Positions 1 through 10,583 of a stretch of 64,000 nucleotides of DNA are shown here, piece after piece. The translations under genes and the position numbers were made by a program. Each line of letters begins with the position of its first letter. Position 1 is the first letter of the stretch. The notes beneath the pieces were generated by a model that had not been told where the DNA came from, searched no databases, and worked only from the letters and a program-made list of their open reading frames with translations. Origin of the DNA: Lactuca virosa (lineage: Eukaryota > Streptophyta > Magnoliopsida > Asterales > Asteraceae); the NCBI GenBank assembly GCA_928212115.1, contig CAKMRJ010005523.1:242202110-242266109 (forward strand), in the 5' to 3' direction.

Positions 1-435
1 GAGTGCTTCAATGACATGATCAAGTGGTATCCAATGATCAGAAATACCCTTCTGAATTGAATGACCAAGCTGTTCAAGGTTCAGAATAAACAACTATGAA
101 GAATCTCCTTCTTTTTACTTGACACAAAGGGGGAGATTGTTGGGCTATTAATGTGTTGTCTCAAATTGTGTTTGTACTAGAATATTCTTTTACTAACGGG
201 TTGGGCATGTCCATCCGTGTTTTTACTAATTAGGGTTAGACTATTTAATGTGCATGCATGTATCCTTCTAGGTTTAACGCTTGTATCGCCCTGCTAGCTC
301 TTACAAAGAAGTTCATGTTGAACTCTTCTAGTGCTTTATTAATCTAAGCATTCAACACCATATTGATCTTCGTTCTTGTCTTTTTATTATCATTATTGTT
401 TATAGAATCAAACGATCTTGTATATTGTTTCTACA
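1..435 (+). mobile_element. 3' end of a Ty1/copia-type LTR retrotransposon
   Basis: Right-hand end of a copia-type element, cut off by the window edge. Only 137 bases of the internal region are visible, with no recognisable domain. A purine tract (AAAGGGGGAGA, 126-136) ends next to a full LTR (138-435). The element lies inside the Athila-like integrase gene: the bases right of the LTR (TCTTTTATGAAGG, from 436) continue the sequence that is uninterrupted at 23697. The left LTR and the matching target duplication lie outside the window, so autonomy and age cannot be judged. Confidence 0.85.
138..435 (+). repeat. 3' LTR of the copia fragment
   Basis: A 298-bp LTR that starts TGTTGGGC after the purine tract and ends TTCTACA, giving the TG...CA ends expected of copia LTRs. 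The right boundary is set by comparison with the uninterrupted integrase sequence at 23697. Its partner LTR is not in the window. Confidence 0.85.
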
Positions 436-506
436 TCTTTTATGAAGGTTTCCAAGAAAATGACATGGAGGTTGATAGCTTGGATCGCCCGGACTACGTC
501 GAGTGA
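436..506 (+). pseudogene. Athila-like integrase, C-terminal remnant (copy A)
   Basis: The last 23 codons of an Athila-like Ty3/gypsy integrase, ending at TGA 504-506 with a peptide ending DSLDRPDYVE. The same ending, with one residue changed, closes the longer integrase at 22609-23767. Everything upstream was displaced by the copia insertion that ends at 435. It cannot act as an integrase. It fixes the orientation of Athila copy A (plus) and shows that in copy A, as in copy B, the integrase end lies about 1.35 kb before gag. Confidence 0.85.
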
Positions 507-1854
507 AATCTAAAGGGCAAAGTCGATCCAAAGACTTGAAACAAGGGCGGATAACCGAGAGGCAACTCGGGAGTATTTCTTTTCATTCGTCTTTTATTTA
601 CCTTATTTTGTTGTGTTGTAATGTTTTTGAGTCTTTTTTTAGAGTCCATGTCATGAAAAACATTTTCATATCTAAAAGATTGAGAGGGAGTCATGTTAAA
701 AAAAATTTGTGAGATAATAGAAGAAAATCACACAGGCAACATACAAAACGCGCGGGCTAGGGCGTAAAACACACGGCCTAATTTTAGAACGTTTTTGGCT
801 TTCGAGGTTTCCAAAAGAAAAAAAAAAGTTGCATGTTCAAACTTTCAAAACACATGGGCCAACTCCAAAACTGCACGTCTTAGGCTAGACCTACATTGAC
901 ATCGCAAATTCCAAAATATAAAAATTGTGCACGGGAAAACTTGAAAAAGCATGGGTTAAGGAAAAAACGCACAACCTATTTTATGACTGTGCGTCCGAGT
1001 TGCATGTTTCCCAATAAAAAAACCCTTCGCACAGCCTTAAACCGAAAATGCATGTTCTATATTTTTTTGACCATGCAAAGTTGACACAGATCCATGGCTT
1101 TCGAAAAACCACACGACCAACACTTGAAAACGCACGGGCTCACACAAGTTGTATGATTGAGTTGCGACTCATTCTCAACACACACGCTTCTTTTTCTCGT
1201 CGAGGTCATGTGCTTTTGTGTAAATTCGAATTTTAACTCTCTTGATTCTCACAATTCACGACCATGCCAAACCTTTTTCGAATGTTCATTCTTCTCTCTA
1301 AACCCATCTTTGTCTGAAACCCTCCAAACGCTAGCCAAGGTTTCGATTTTCTTTAATTAATCTGATATTCAAGCACCAATGTATGTTGTTTTAGGTCCCT
1401 AACTTCGTCTCCTTCATCATCTAAGTCGATTTCTTCCATTTTTGGGTAAAAACGGATTTCCCTTCCAAACCCTAGTTTTTGATTTGTGAATTTTGATTTG
1501 ATTTTTGTATTAAGGTTCAAGATTGTTGTAAAGAGTTTGAAGAGAAAGCTTGGGGAGGTATTTTGGAAATAAGATTGGAAGATTTCATCTCCAACTGTAC
1601 ATTCCACCATTGATGAGTTCAAGATTTTCTTGAGGTTGAAGATTAAGTGAACAATTCAAGCAAACATCACAAATTCAAGCATTTGAATGGTACATTCCAT
1701 CCATGTCTCAAATTTTATGCATTAATTTTAAGTTCGTTTGGCTAGAATTGTTGTGAATCCGTTCTTGTGCTTCATATAGTTGTTCATTCGTGCTTGTCTA
1801 GTTATGTTTTAGCCTTTGGTCACCATTTGTATGTCATATATTTGGTTTGTCATC
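507..1854 (+). other. Athila-like spacer between integrase and gag (possible LTR/leader), copy A
   Basis: No gene is seen. The first part resembles the conserved stretch after Athila integrases (AACAAGGGCGG, then GAGAGGCAACTCGGGAG, 540-570). 720-1140 carries many scattered copies of a short motif of the type GCACGGGCT / ACACGGCC. The last part is CT-rich and has a short run resembling a 5' leader (AAACCCTCCAAACGCTAGCC) before the gag start. The stretch corresponds to 23768-25142. In an intact element an LTR would be expected between integrase and gag, but clean TG...CA borders were not found. Confidence 0.6.
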
Positions 1855-2133
1855 ATGCCAAAACGCAAGAGTCCAAAGCCAAAGGAACAATTGGAAACCA
1901 AATATGGTGTCACCACCGTTGTGCATAATTTTCTTGAGCACCGTAACCGCTACCATCACCTAAAGGATCGTGGATACTCTCAACAACGGTTTATAGACAT
2001 TCCTACTCTCCAAGAACTAGGAGTTTATGATGGTGTCCTTGAGTTATTTAGCAATATCGATTGGGATAGTCTCCTTACTTTGGCACCAATGGAATCATAT
2101 AAAAACACAACTATTGAATTCTTACAATCTTTG
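1855..2133 (+). pseudogene. Athila-like gag/ORF1, N-terminal part (copy A)
   Basis: Start of an Athila-type ORF1 (gag-like) protein: ATG at 1855, lysine-rich N-terminus (MPKRKSPKPKEQ), then 93 open codons. The frame ends at 2133 where a solo gypsy LTR entered; CTTTG (2129-2133) is repeated at 18231-18235. The protein continues at 18236 and, after a second insertion, at 19402. This is the least interrupted version of the N-terminal domain in the window; copy B has two insertions in the same stretch. ORF1 of this family would form the particle core. Here it is dead because of the insertions and a stop codon in the next segment. Confidence 0.85.
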
Positions 2134-2279
2134 TGTGACATCCCTAAATTCACGGTCATTTTAAAAATTTTATTTATGCTTATTTAAAAATCAGGGTATC
2201 CATTTTAAAGAATAATATTGCAGAATTTGTTTTCAGATAACATGATAAAGATATTATCAAAGTATTTCCGAAGGAATCT

Positions 2280-2298
2280 ATTTTGTTTATATTAGAAC
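2280..2298. repeat. 19-bp direct repeat flanking the Sirevirus composite (left copy)
   Basis: ATTTTGTTTATATTAGAAC at 2280-2298 is repeated exactly at 16300-16318, on the two sides of the composite insertion. The single pre-insertion copy would belong to the solo LTR. A copia integrase normally leaves 5 bp, so 19 bp is unusual. Confidence 0.85.
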
Positions 2299-2299
2299 T

Positions 2300-2635
2300 T
2301 GGTGAAACAATGAATCGAGTAATGAATTAATCAGAGTATGAATTCAAGTATGAATGCGAGATTTGAACACAGATGTAAATATGATCTTGTTTCAGCTCTA
2401 TTACGCTCTCAAGTTTTTTTAGAGTACAAATGACAATTCTGTAAAGACTCTCTTTTATGACTCTAGTAAACACTCCTATTTATAGGAGAGGAAAGCGTAC
2501 AAAAAATATACTAAGGACTATGCGTTAAGCTTCGAATACAATGCCCTAGTAAAATAGATTACATAAGATACGAAGACTCAGTACATTCGAAGACATGAAA
2601 TCCTTCGACTAATTACAACTCTATTTACCCTTACA
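2300..2635 (-). repeat. 3' LTR of the minus-strand Sirevirus-like element
   Basis: A 336-bp LTR in minus orientation, TGTAAGGGTAAATAG ... TTGTTTCACCA. It is nearly identical to the plus-strand LTR at 15959-16293. A TATA-like motif (TATAAATAGG on the minus strand) lies near 2480-2490. A purine tract (AAAGGGGGAGA on the minus strand) abuts it at 2637-2647, which shows it is the 3' LTR of the minus element. Confidence 0.9.
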
Positions 2636-2666
2636 ATCTCCCCCTTTGTAATCAAAGTCGAAGGCT

Positions 2667-2963
2667 TCAACTTGTAAGCAGTTGAATTGAATACATCATC
2701 ACTCTTCGTATCTCTGTGTACCATGAAATGACCTTCTTAATCTCCTTCTTGTCTCCTTCATTATTCTTCCTACATTGGTTCATACGAACAATTAAGTTCA
2801 TATACTGAGAAGTTGCATATCTCTCCACTTCGCACGTTTGGAACAAGAATCGCTTTGCTCTACCAGCTTTGTCTTTTCCTGCGAAGACAATCCCCAATGG
2901 TTTTAAGCAGATTTCACCATCTTCATATTTCTTCAGATCTGCTTGTTTCTTCGTAGGAGCCAT
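2667..2963 (-). pseudogene. C-terminal segment of the Sirevirus-like extra ORF
   Basis: 98 codons ending 20 bases before the purine tract. It begins with a basic stretch (APTKKQADLKKYEDG) and ends KKVISWYTEIR...YSIQLLTS. The reading frame differs from the upstream 564-codon segment, so the full ORF is frameshifted near 2970. The last 25 or so residues recur at the end of the plus-strand fusion ORF at 15292-15927, which shows that the derivative kept the element's 3' end. Function is unknown and no catalytic motif is visible. Confidence 0.75.
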
Positions 2964-2976
2964 TGGTGCAGTAATT

Positions 2977-4671
2977 TCAATACCTTTCGCAGTAGCGAAT
3001 TTTCACATCAGTTTGAGCAAGACACTCAAAATAATTTTCAATAAAGATCTTGATGTGTTTGACTCCAAGTTGAAAAACATCTGGCTCTGTTTCTTGTAGA
3101 AATGAGAATGACTTTTCTTTCAGGATTAATGCAACTTGTATAAGATCATACAAGTTCATTATCGGAAAACCAGCAATGGTAAACTCATAAACTTTTCCAT
3201 TTGATCTGATCACTGTGTATTTGAGATTCTGAATAACATTTTCGAAAACCATGTCTCTTTTGATGCTTATAACTTTCTTGATTTTTAACAGTGACCAGAC
3301 TTCTTCAGGTGCTTTCGCCAACACTGAATGAAAACGAATTTTTATCTTCTTCCCTTCTTCTTTGTCTTTACACATAATTTCTGCTTTAAACTGAGGCATG
3401 ATGAACATCATTTCATTTATAGGAAAGTCAAGCTGACTTGCATCAGTGTTTGTAACCACATAACTCTGTTTTGGCACCTTTTCGAATGAATACATATGAT
3501 CAAACATGACTTTTGCCTCAATTGTTTCATAGTTGTATTGCTTCGAAGGATCTTCTTTTTCCATACCCACAGGGTCTTGTGCACGAAGAGCCATAACACT
3601 CTGAATACGCCTCATCTTTTCCAACTCTGCATCCACTTCAGCCTTCTTTTCTTCCTTAGTCTTTTCTATGATCTTGGCTTTACCTTTATCTTTAGACTCG
3701 GACTCTCCCACCATAATCTTTGGATTCGAAGCACTTCCAACAGCTTCTCCAATCACAATACCTTTAATAACTGATCTGGTCATCGGAATCGTTGTGACCA
3801 CAGTTGAAGTAACTGAACCAGCAGATACAATAACCGGCTTTGTAGTTGGGATCCTCGAATGAAACACTTTTCCCACCACCTTCGAATCTTCTTTACTCGC
3901 CTTTACTTCTTCACCAGTCTTCTTAGATTCATCTATCTTTTCTCCCCCTTGCACCCCTGTGAAAGCAGGTGGGGCATCTGATACTGTTGGAAGAAGACTT
4001 GAAATATGAGTAAGAGGAGATAATTGTTTGTGAAGAATAGCTTCGAACTGGATGAATTTTTGAGATAAAAATTCTGGAATGATAACCGAAGTGAACACTA
4101 GTTTCACAGACAACTCCTTCAACTCTTCTAACAAAACAAGCAACTCACCAAAATTCTTGTTCTCCAATTCAGAAAGATGAGTAAGTTGAGGACTCATGCT
4201 TTCGTACATTTTGACATATTTGGTGACAGCGTCACAAATAATGTCAACCTTCTGATGGATTGAATTATAACCTTGTTGAACACTTTGAACTTCTCTCTGC
4301 ATGTCTTCACGAAGTTCACGAATTTGCATGTTGACATCTTCGCGTACCTTCTTAACTTCTTGAACAAAAAGAACATGCCGTTCTTTTGTTGTGCTTTTCA
4401 GATCCTTGACCTCACCCATAAAATCAGATCGTTGAGATTTAACACGAAGTTCGTTATTCTGATCAGTGTAGTCAACTTTCTCCAAAATAACAGACTCGGA
4501 ATCTTTCACCATTCCAGAGACTTTGCTGATTATCCGTGATTCCATCATCTTTAACATAGTATCAACTTCCAGACTTGATACTGATGAACCTCCCCCAAAA
4601 TCAGCTTGAGATTGAATGATAGCATTCAACTTCGTATTCAAAATTTTGTACTGCTTCATTGTCATCAACAT
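2977..4671 (-). pseudogene. Sirevirus-like extra ORF, middle segment (564 codons, coiled-coil rich)
   Basis: The longest open stretch in the window, lying between RNase H and the 3' LTR on the same strand as pol. Roughly residues 60-160 are rich in K, E, D, Q and regularly spaced hydrophobic residues, which predicts coiled coil. Residues 230-370 are low-complexity and hydrophilic. The C-terminal 200 residues look globular (for example KIRFHSVLAKAPEEVWSLL). No signal peptide or clear membrane segment is seen, so calling it an envelope protein is not justified. Reading the same strand upstream, it directly follows the stop of the 4707-6056 segment, so one longer protein broken by a shift or stop is likely. 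Confidence 0.7.
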
Positions 4672-4706
4672 ATGATCTGGAAAATTTTCTTCTTCTTCAT
4701 TAAACT

Positions 4707-6056
4707 TTAATCTTCAAAAGTTCCTCCAAAACCTTCGTTATCAGTTTCATCCTCCAGCATCATTGTATCATCGACAGGTGAAGTAGGTTTTGGCGGATCA
4801 GTAGATTGTGAAGAAAAGATGGAAGTGAAAGGTTGATCAAGAATATGTTCGAATGTGGGGGAATGTGTGGTTGATGTGAGAGGAATAGTGGATAATGGTA
4901 ACGAAACAATATGTTCAAAAGTAGAGGTAGTATGACCTGAAGCTGCATTTTTCGAACTGTCTTCACCCATATCGACATTTGCATCCGTATCAGATACGTG
5001 TGCAGGGATGTCTGAAGTTCGAACCGCCTCAGAAACTGACTTGGTAATCGAATCTTCGGGTGGTACAATGTGTGTTTGCTCAGGAGTCGAAATCTGATCA
5101 TGAATAGTTGGATCAGGAGTTTCAGAAATTCGTTCATTATCATCTTCAGTCGACTCAGTAGAAATCACCAGCTTTCGGGTCTTCTTCTTCCTTTTCTTTG
5201 ACAACCTTTTGGCCATATCCTCAGCCATTCGTTTCTTGGACACTGGAGAAACCGGTGCTGGCACCTCTCTAATTAACACACCTTGATGTGTAATTTGGGG
5301 TTTTCGAATCATTTGTGGTGTAGGAGACTTGCGTTTATGGGTAGACTTCATTTTGATCCTTCGAAACATTCCAGTCTTCGAAGGAATAATGACATTCTCT
5401 TGAGTTTCTGCAATGATAGGCTCAATCACTTGGGTCTCAGCAACAGATACTTCAACAACCACAGGCTTCTTCTTCGGAGATTTCGAAGATTTTGATTCAG
5501 TTTCAGTATTCTTCGACTTCTTGGATTTTGTTTCATCGATATCCAGGAGTTTGCCAGTTTCAATTGTAGAATCGATGGTCTGCAAATATGCCACCAAGAC
5601 AGAGTTCGAAGGATCAACTCTTTTAAGCATAGCATCTGGAATTCTAGCAACTGATGGAAAATTATCAGCATTATCGGTGACATCCTTCGGATAGTGATAT
5701 GGTTGGAAAACTGCTCTTTCTTCATCATTTGGCACCAAAATTCCTTCCTTATTGTAAAAATGTTGCAAAATCAGACTCCAGTATCTTGCACACGAAATAC
5801 CGTGAGTGGCATTCGTGTGTTCTACTCCTTTTTGAAATTCCTTCCATAGTTGAGTAGAATAATCTACTTGAAGATCATAATATATACCAGCTACCATGGC
5901 ATACACTTCCATCCTTCCTTTATCCAGACCAGCAGAACGCCCAGTTAAACACCTTAGAAAGATTCCAAACAAGAAATTCCAGAGTCGTGGAAGACCAGAC
6001 TTTTTAAAATCACTTATCTTGGACAATGGTGGCTGATAACCCATCTCATTGAACAT
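4707..6056 (-). pseudogene. Sirevirus-like extra ORF, second segment (449 codons)
   Basis: Begins in a globular region (about residues 1-140, with LPRLWNFLFGIFLRCLTG) that resembles the conserved N-terminal domain of uncharacterised plant retrotransposon ORFs. It then turns into a long Lys/Ser/Glu/Pro-rich, probably disordered tail (from about residue 170) with a basic patch (KRLSKKRKKKTRK). It overlaps the 6014-6424 segment by 43 bases in another frame, which fits a single frameshift. It ends in an acidic stretch (EDETDNEGFGGTFED) just before the 564-codon segment. The product of this extra ORF has no assigned role. Confidence 0.7.
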
Positions 6057-6424
6057 GTGAACAATTTAGGAAAAGTAACAGCAACATATGGAGGCGTATT
6101 CGGGATATCAAGAATTTGACAGAAAATTTTCTTGGATAACCTGACCTTTTTGTCGTTCACAAGATGAAAAGTGATCGTATCAGAGGCTTTGTTGTAGGTT
6201 GCAGTTGATCCTGCTTGTGAAAGCCAGGATAATGGAACCGAGAAAGAATTAAACATCGCCTTTGACAGGACATAATTCTTTAAAGCAACGATTAGCATCT
6301 TCAGTTCTTCCGGGTACTGAGAAACTTCACCCTCCAGATAGTAGTTTGTTGCTTGAATCTTCATTAATGGTAATGAAGAGGCATCTTCAGTGGTATGAGA
6401 ATCGACATGAGCAGAAGTCGCCAT
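6014..6424 (-). pseudogene. Sirevirus-like extra ORF, N-terminal segment
   Basis: 136 codons from ATG at 6422-6424, the probable true start of the extra ORF: the upstream sequence is A/T-rich and carries no coding signal, while the downstream frame runs into the next segment by a shift. The region around residues 60-120 (PLSWLSQAGSTATYNKASD, ILDIPNTPPYV) has the look of a conserved folded domain. Together the four segments would give a protein of about 1,200 residues. Whether the shifts are biological or sequencing errors cannot be told here. Confidence 0.65.
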
Positions 6425-7879
6425 TGTTAGGGTTTGAGGATGATGATGAACAGAGAATTTAGAAAGTTGTTTGTTTTGATCGCGTAAATTGAAAAGTAAC
6501 CCTTGAATCCCCTTTTATATGTAACCCTGATTTTTGAATTTGAAGTGGGATGCATTTAATGAGATCCGACGTGGCACCTTGAAAATCGAACCATTACTGC
6601 GTAAAAGTAGCCATGCGTCAAAAAGGAACTGTCACATCTCCTAGAGAACCGGACAGAATACCATACGTCATATACAGACAGCCTGTATTGTTATCCCTAA
6701 GATGATTTGTAACCGTTATGACTCTTCGTAGGGAAGCAAGGCTCTTTCACTTTTGGGTTGAAAAGCGAAGTCATACGCCAGAAGTTCGAAATCATCAGCC
6801 TGAGTTGGTATTACTCAGAACCTCAAGGATTTCGTGAGTGCAGGGTTCCAAAGAAAGTTAGACAAGAAACAATGAAATAAAAATTTTGGAATTTTGTGAT
6901 GTCAAAAATTTAATTTGACACGGATGCAGTTAAACCCCGGGCAAAGGTTGCTTCGTTAATCATCAAGAGAGGTGATCAACAGCTTGTGTATGTTCCCGTG
7001 AATTACAATCGAAAACTTGTAGAGAAGTTTCGAATGGCATCTTTTGTAAGGCTACATAGGTGGCTTAATAAATTTCGTTACATATCAGCCTTAACATAAG
7101 GTGAGTAATTGTAACAGAAATTACTTGTTTGACCAGTGTAGTCAGTGACAAGTTTGCTTTGAAAAATTTTGATATGACAAGGATACTCGAATGAAACTCA
7201 CACGGAAATCACATTCAAGAAAAAAAATTATATGCTGGATCTTGTTAGGTAACAAACATCGTGGGTTTCGAATGTTTGATCAAGACCACTCATTCGAAAT
7301 GAATATGATTTGGAGTTTCGAATTTTGGTACAGAAACAAAATTTTCGTGACAATCTAGAACTGAGTTCCCCGTCAATTCCTTAAAAGTTAATGAAAATTG
7401 GGTTTCACTTTCATCACGGTCTCATGATGTCAGATCATAAACACAGATTTTGATATGTCTAAGTCTCGATTGGTTTGATCAGAGACCTCTCGGACATATG
7501 TCTTTGTGTGTGATTGTGAAAGAAATTTTAGATGAAAAAGATTGGTGAAGACACGAAGTGTACCTCTGTTATTTGTGGACCAAACAGTAAACTTTTAACT
7601 CATTTTGAGAAGAGTAAGGTAGCTCATAGACTAATGTGAATATAAGCCTGATTGGGAAGAAATCTTCGTATGAACAATTTCATTAAGGCTTTCGTACATA
7701 CACATTGAGTCATGGAGGCTTTGGTCAACATGCAGCAGCATGCTTCTAGGGACAACCTAACTAGTTCAAAATGCGAAAAATTTATCAATTCATACGAAAA
7801 ATGTACCTTTCCCTAGTACTGCAAAGATAATCCCTTTTTGTATCGTCATGATAATCTGCAACAAAATACTAAAGAGAAG

Positions 7880-8150
7880 TAAGAATTAAAATATTTTTGT
7901 TGTTTTGAATTTTTCGAAAATAAAGACAAAATAAACGAAAATCTTTTTGTATTTTTGGAAATTTTCGAAAATTGAATGACAAAACAAAAGAAAATATTTT
8001 TGGATTTTTGAAATATTCGAAAAGTAAATGACAAAAATAAAAGAAATTCTTTTTGGATTTTTGAAATTTTCGAAAAGAAAATGACAAAAATAAAAGAAAA
8101 TCTTTTTACATTTTTGAAATTTTCGAAAAGAAAAAAATATACTGTACTTG
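7880..8150. repeat. Degenerate tandem repeat of about 50-60 bp
   Basis: Four to five imperfect copies of a unit of the form GAAAATCTTTTTG-ATTTTTG-AAATTTTCGAAAA-GAATGACAAAA. The repeats create open frames on the minus strand full of F, K, S and I, which are not genes. Confidence 0.75.
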
Positions 8151-8186
8151 TTGCAAACACACGAAATTTTGTCATTCCTTTATCAT

Positions 8187-8313
8187 TGACAAATGTACGA
8201 ATTCGAAGGGGTCGAAGCGTTGACTATGAACAGTAACCTCAGAATCAACCCTTAAAATAAGTGACAAATGTGCGAATTCGAAGGGGTCGAAGCGTTGACT
8301 ATGAACAGTAACC
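8187..8313. repeat. 52-bp direct repeat, 75-bp period
   Basis: TGACAAATGTACGAATTCG... at 8187-8238 is repeated with one change (TGCG for TACG) at 8262-8313. Each copy contains GAAGGGGTCGAAGCG and ACTATGAACAGTAACC. The copies lie just downstream of the RNase H stop in the transcript. Confidence 0.9.
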
Positions 8314-8378
8314 GTTGAATGCTGAATGACTTTGCTTTATCTTTTATTCAGCGCCTCTGATTCATTCCTTATCAACCA

Positions 8379-9578
8379 TCATTCTCCTTTTTCGCATGGA
8401 ACAGAATTTCCATCGATCATTCCAAGCCCTTCTATTATTCTCACAAGGGATTTTTCATCTAATGGTTTCGTGAATATATCAGCTAACTGATCAGTTGTTT
8501 TCACGAAATGTACTTCAATATTTCCATCCTCCACGTGATCTTTAATGAAATGATAACGAAGAGCTATATGTTTAGTCTTCGAATGCTGCACAGGATTATG
8601 ACAAATTCGTATTGCACTTTGAGAATCACAATATAATGGAATCTTTTTCATATTTATTGCATAATCACGTAATTGACTTTGAATCCATATTATTTGTGAA
8701 GTGCAAGCAGCAGCAGCCACATATTCTGCTTCAGCTGTTGAATTGATACACATGTTTGCTTTTTCGATTGCCAGCTCACCAATTTGCCATCAAGAAATTG
8801 ACATCCTCCACTTGTGCTTTTTCGATCAAGATTACAACCACCCAAGTCTGCATCCGAATATGTTTGGACGAAGAATCCAGTTTTCGAAGGATACCACAAT
8901 CCTAACGAAATTGTTCCTTTAAGATAACGAAAGATATTCTTCACAGCAGTGAGATGTGGTTCTCGTGGATTAGACTGATACCTAGCACAATTACACACAG
9001 AAAACATGATGTCAGGTCTACTAGATGTGAGATAAAGTAATGAACCAATCATGCTTCTATATAAAGTTATGTCAACAGCAGGTTTATCTAACGACGGTGT
9101 TAGCTTGATGCCCGTTGCCATTGGAACTCGTAACTTTGTGCTATTCGTCAATCCAAACTTTTCTAGCAAATTCTTCGTATATTTTTCTTGATTGATAAAA
9201 ATTCCTTCTCTGTTTTGACGAATATTCAAACCAAGAAAATTATTGATTTTTCCCATCATGCTCATTTCGAACTTACTCTTCATCAAATCTTCGAATTCTC
9301 TAGACAAAGCAGGGTCAGTTGAGCCAAAAATAATATCATCAACATAAATTTGAACAAGCATTAGATGATTCCCAACTTTCTTTCGAAATAATGTGGGGTC
9401 AACAGATCCTTGTTTAAATTTAGATTGTTTCAAAAACGAAGTAAGAGTGGCATACCATGCTCTTGGTGCTTGTTTTAAACCATAAACTGCCTTATCTAAA
9501 ATATAAACATGATTTGGATATTCTTCGTTAATAAAACCTGGGGTTGTTCCACATAAACAGTCTCTTCAAGCTCTCCAT
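8379..9578 (-). pseudogene. pol: Copia reverse transcriptase (C-terminal part) and RNase H
   Basis: Two frames of one pol region. The first (8690-9433) carries the RT catalytic motif YVDD at residues 30-33 (about 9335-9346), followed by the thumb and connection region (YRSMIGSLLYLTSSRPDI). RNase H begins there (TYSDADLGGC) and continues in the second frame (8379-8753, STAEAEYVAAAACT ... DSQSAI ... DQLADIFTKPL), ending about 40 codons later. These are normal copia RT-RH hallmarks. The frame changes near 8750 and again upstream near 9500, so no complete RT-RH can be made. Neighbours in pol order: RT N-terminus at 9579-10580, then integrase. Confidence 0.9.
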
Positions 9579-10580
9579 TTAAAATGCACACTTCACGTCC
9601 ATTTGACAAACATCAAAATCTTTATGAGCTGCATGAGCCAGAAATATTCGAACAGCCTCGAGTCTTGCGACAGGGGAAAAAGTTTCTTCATAGTCGATTC
9701 CTTCTTGTTGTGAATATCCTTTAACAACAAGTCTGGCTTTGTTTCGAACAATGTTTCCATCTTTGTCAGTTTTATTTTTGAAAATCCATTTTAACCCGAC
9801 AATCGAAACATTTTCAGGTTTAGGAATTAATCTCCAAACCTTGTTTCGTTCGAATTCAGACAATTCAGATTGCATTGCAACAACCCAATCTGAGTGTTCC
9901 ATTGCAACCTTAATTGTTTTTGGTTCAATTTTAGATATGAAAACATTGAACATGCAAAATTCTTGATGAGTATTCAATACATCATTCTTTGCACGAATTT
10001 GAGCTCTTGTTAAAACTCCCTCTTGTGGATTCCCAATTACTTGATCCTTCGGATGATCTCTTGTCCATTTTTCCATTGGTGGATATGCTGGATCAAATTC
10101 CAAAGGAGCATCTTCGTATATATCATCATTCTCAGAACCTGCAATCGAACAAACATCATCAAAATCATTATTATTTTCAATATTTTCTATATGCTCCCCC
10201 TCAACATTATGCTCCCCCTCAACATCATCATTTAATGTTTCTTTCTCCCCCTCGAAAGAATGCTCTTCATTATTTAATGTATTCGAATCCAAGTGCTCCC
10301 CCTCCACTGGATTATTTTGTATACTTTCGTTTATTTCTTGAGGAGTTGATGTTGATTCATCAGTAAACTTCGCAAATTCGGGTATGTGATTATCAGGAGC
10401 ATGAATTTCAGCATCGACTGCATGATCTGAAATTCCAAAAATCAAATCATAATCAATATCATCCATTTGTAAAGATTCAGTTTCAACTTGTGTGTCTTGT
10501 AAAATTGGATGATTTGCAAATTTATGCTCATGTTGTTTAACATAGTAATCATCGAATGTGAGATTGAAAGTTTCTTCCAC
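9579..10580 (-). pseudogene. pol: Copia integrase tail and reverse transcriptase N-terminal part
   Basis: 333 codons. The first 200 are an acidic, low-complexity linker (many E, D, N) of the kind that joins integrase to RT in large copia elements. From about residue 225 the RT begins, with VGLKWIFKNK, KARLVVKGYSQQEGIDY and ETFSPVARLEAVR, the standard N-terminal copia RT blocks, ending at VCQMDVKCAF. The next expected block (LNGELEE) is in another frame just downstream, which marks a frameshift near 9575. It abuts the integrase ORF (stop near 10584) with almost no gap. Confidence 0.9.
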
Positions 10581-10583
10581 TTT

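Larger units (their letters stand above)
6425..8378. other. Noncoding spacer between RNase H and the extra ORF
   Basis: About 1.95 kb with no supported gene. It is unusually rich in the palindrome TTCGAA. It contains a block of degenerate tandem repeats (about 7880-8150) and a 52-bp direct repeat (8187-8238 and 8262-8313). It may hold a subgenomic promoter or splice signal for the extra ORF, but none can be recognised. Confidence 0.6.

Noticed and set aside
2977..6424. Calling the extra ORF an envelope gene
   Set aside because: Only the position supports it. No signal peptide, furin-like site or convincing membrane helix is visible.
7846..8175. Minus-strand ORF rich in Phe, Lys and Ser
   Set aside because: It is produced by AT-rich tandem repeats in the spacer of the Sirevirus-like element.
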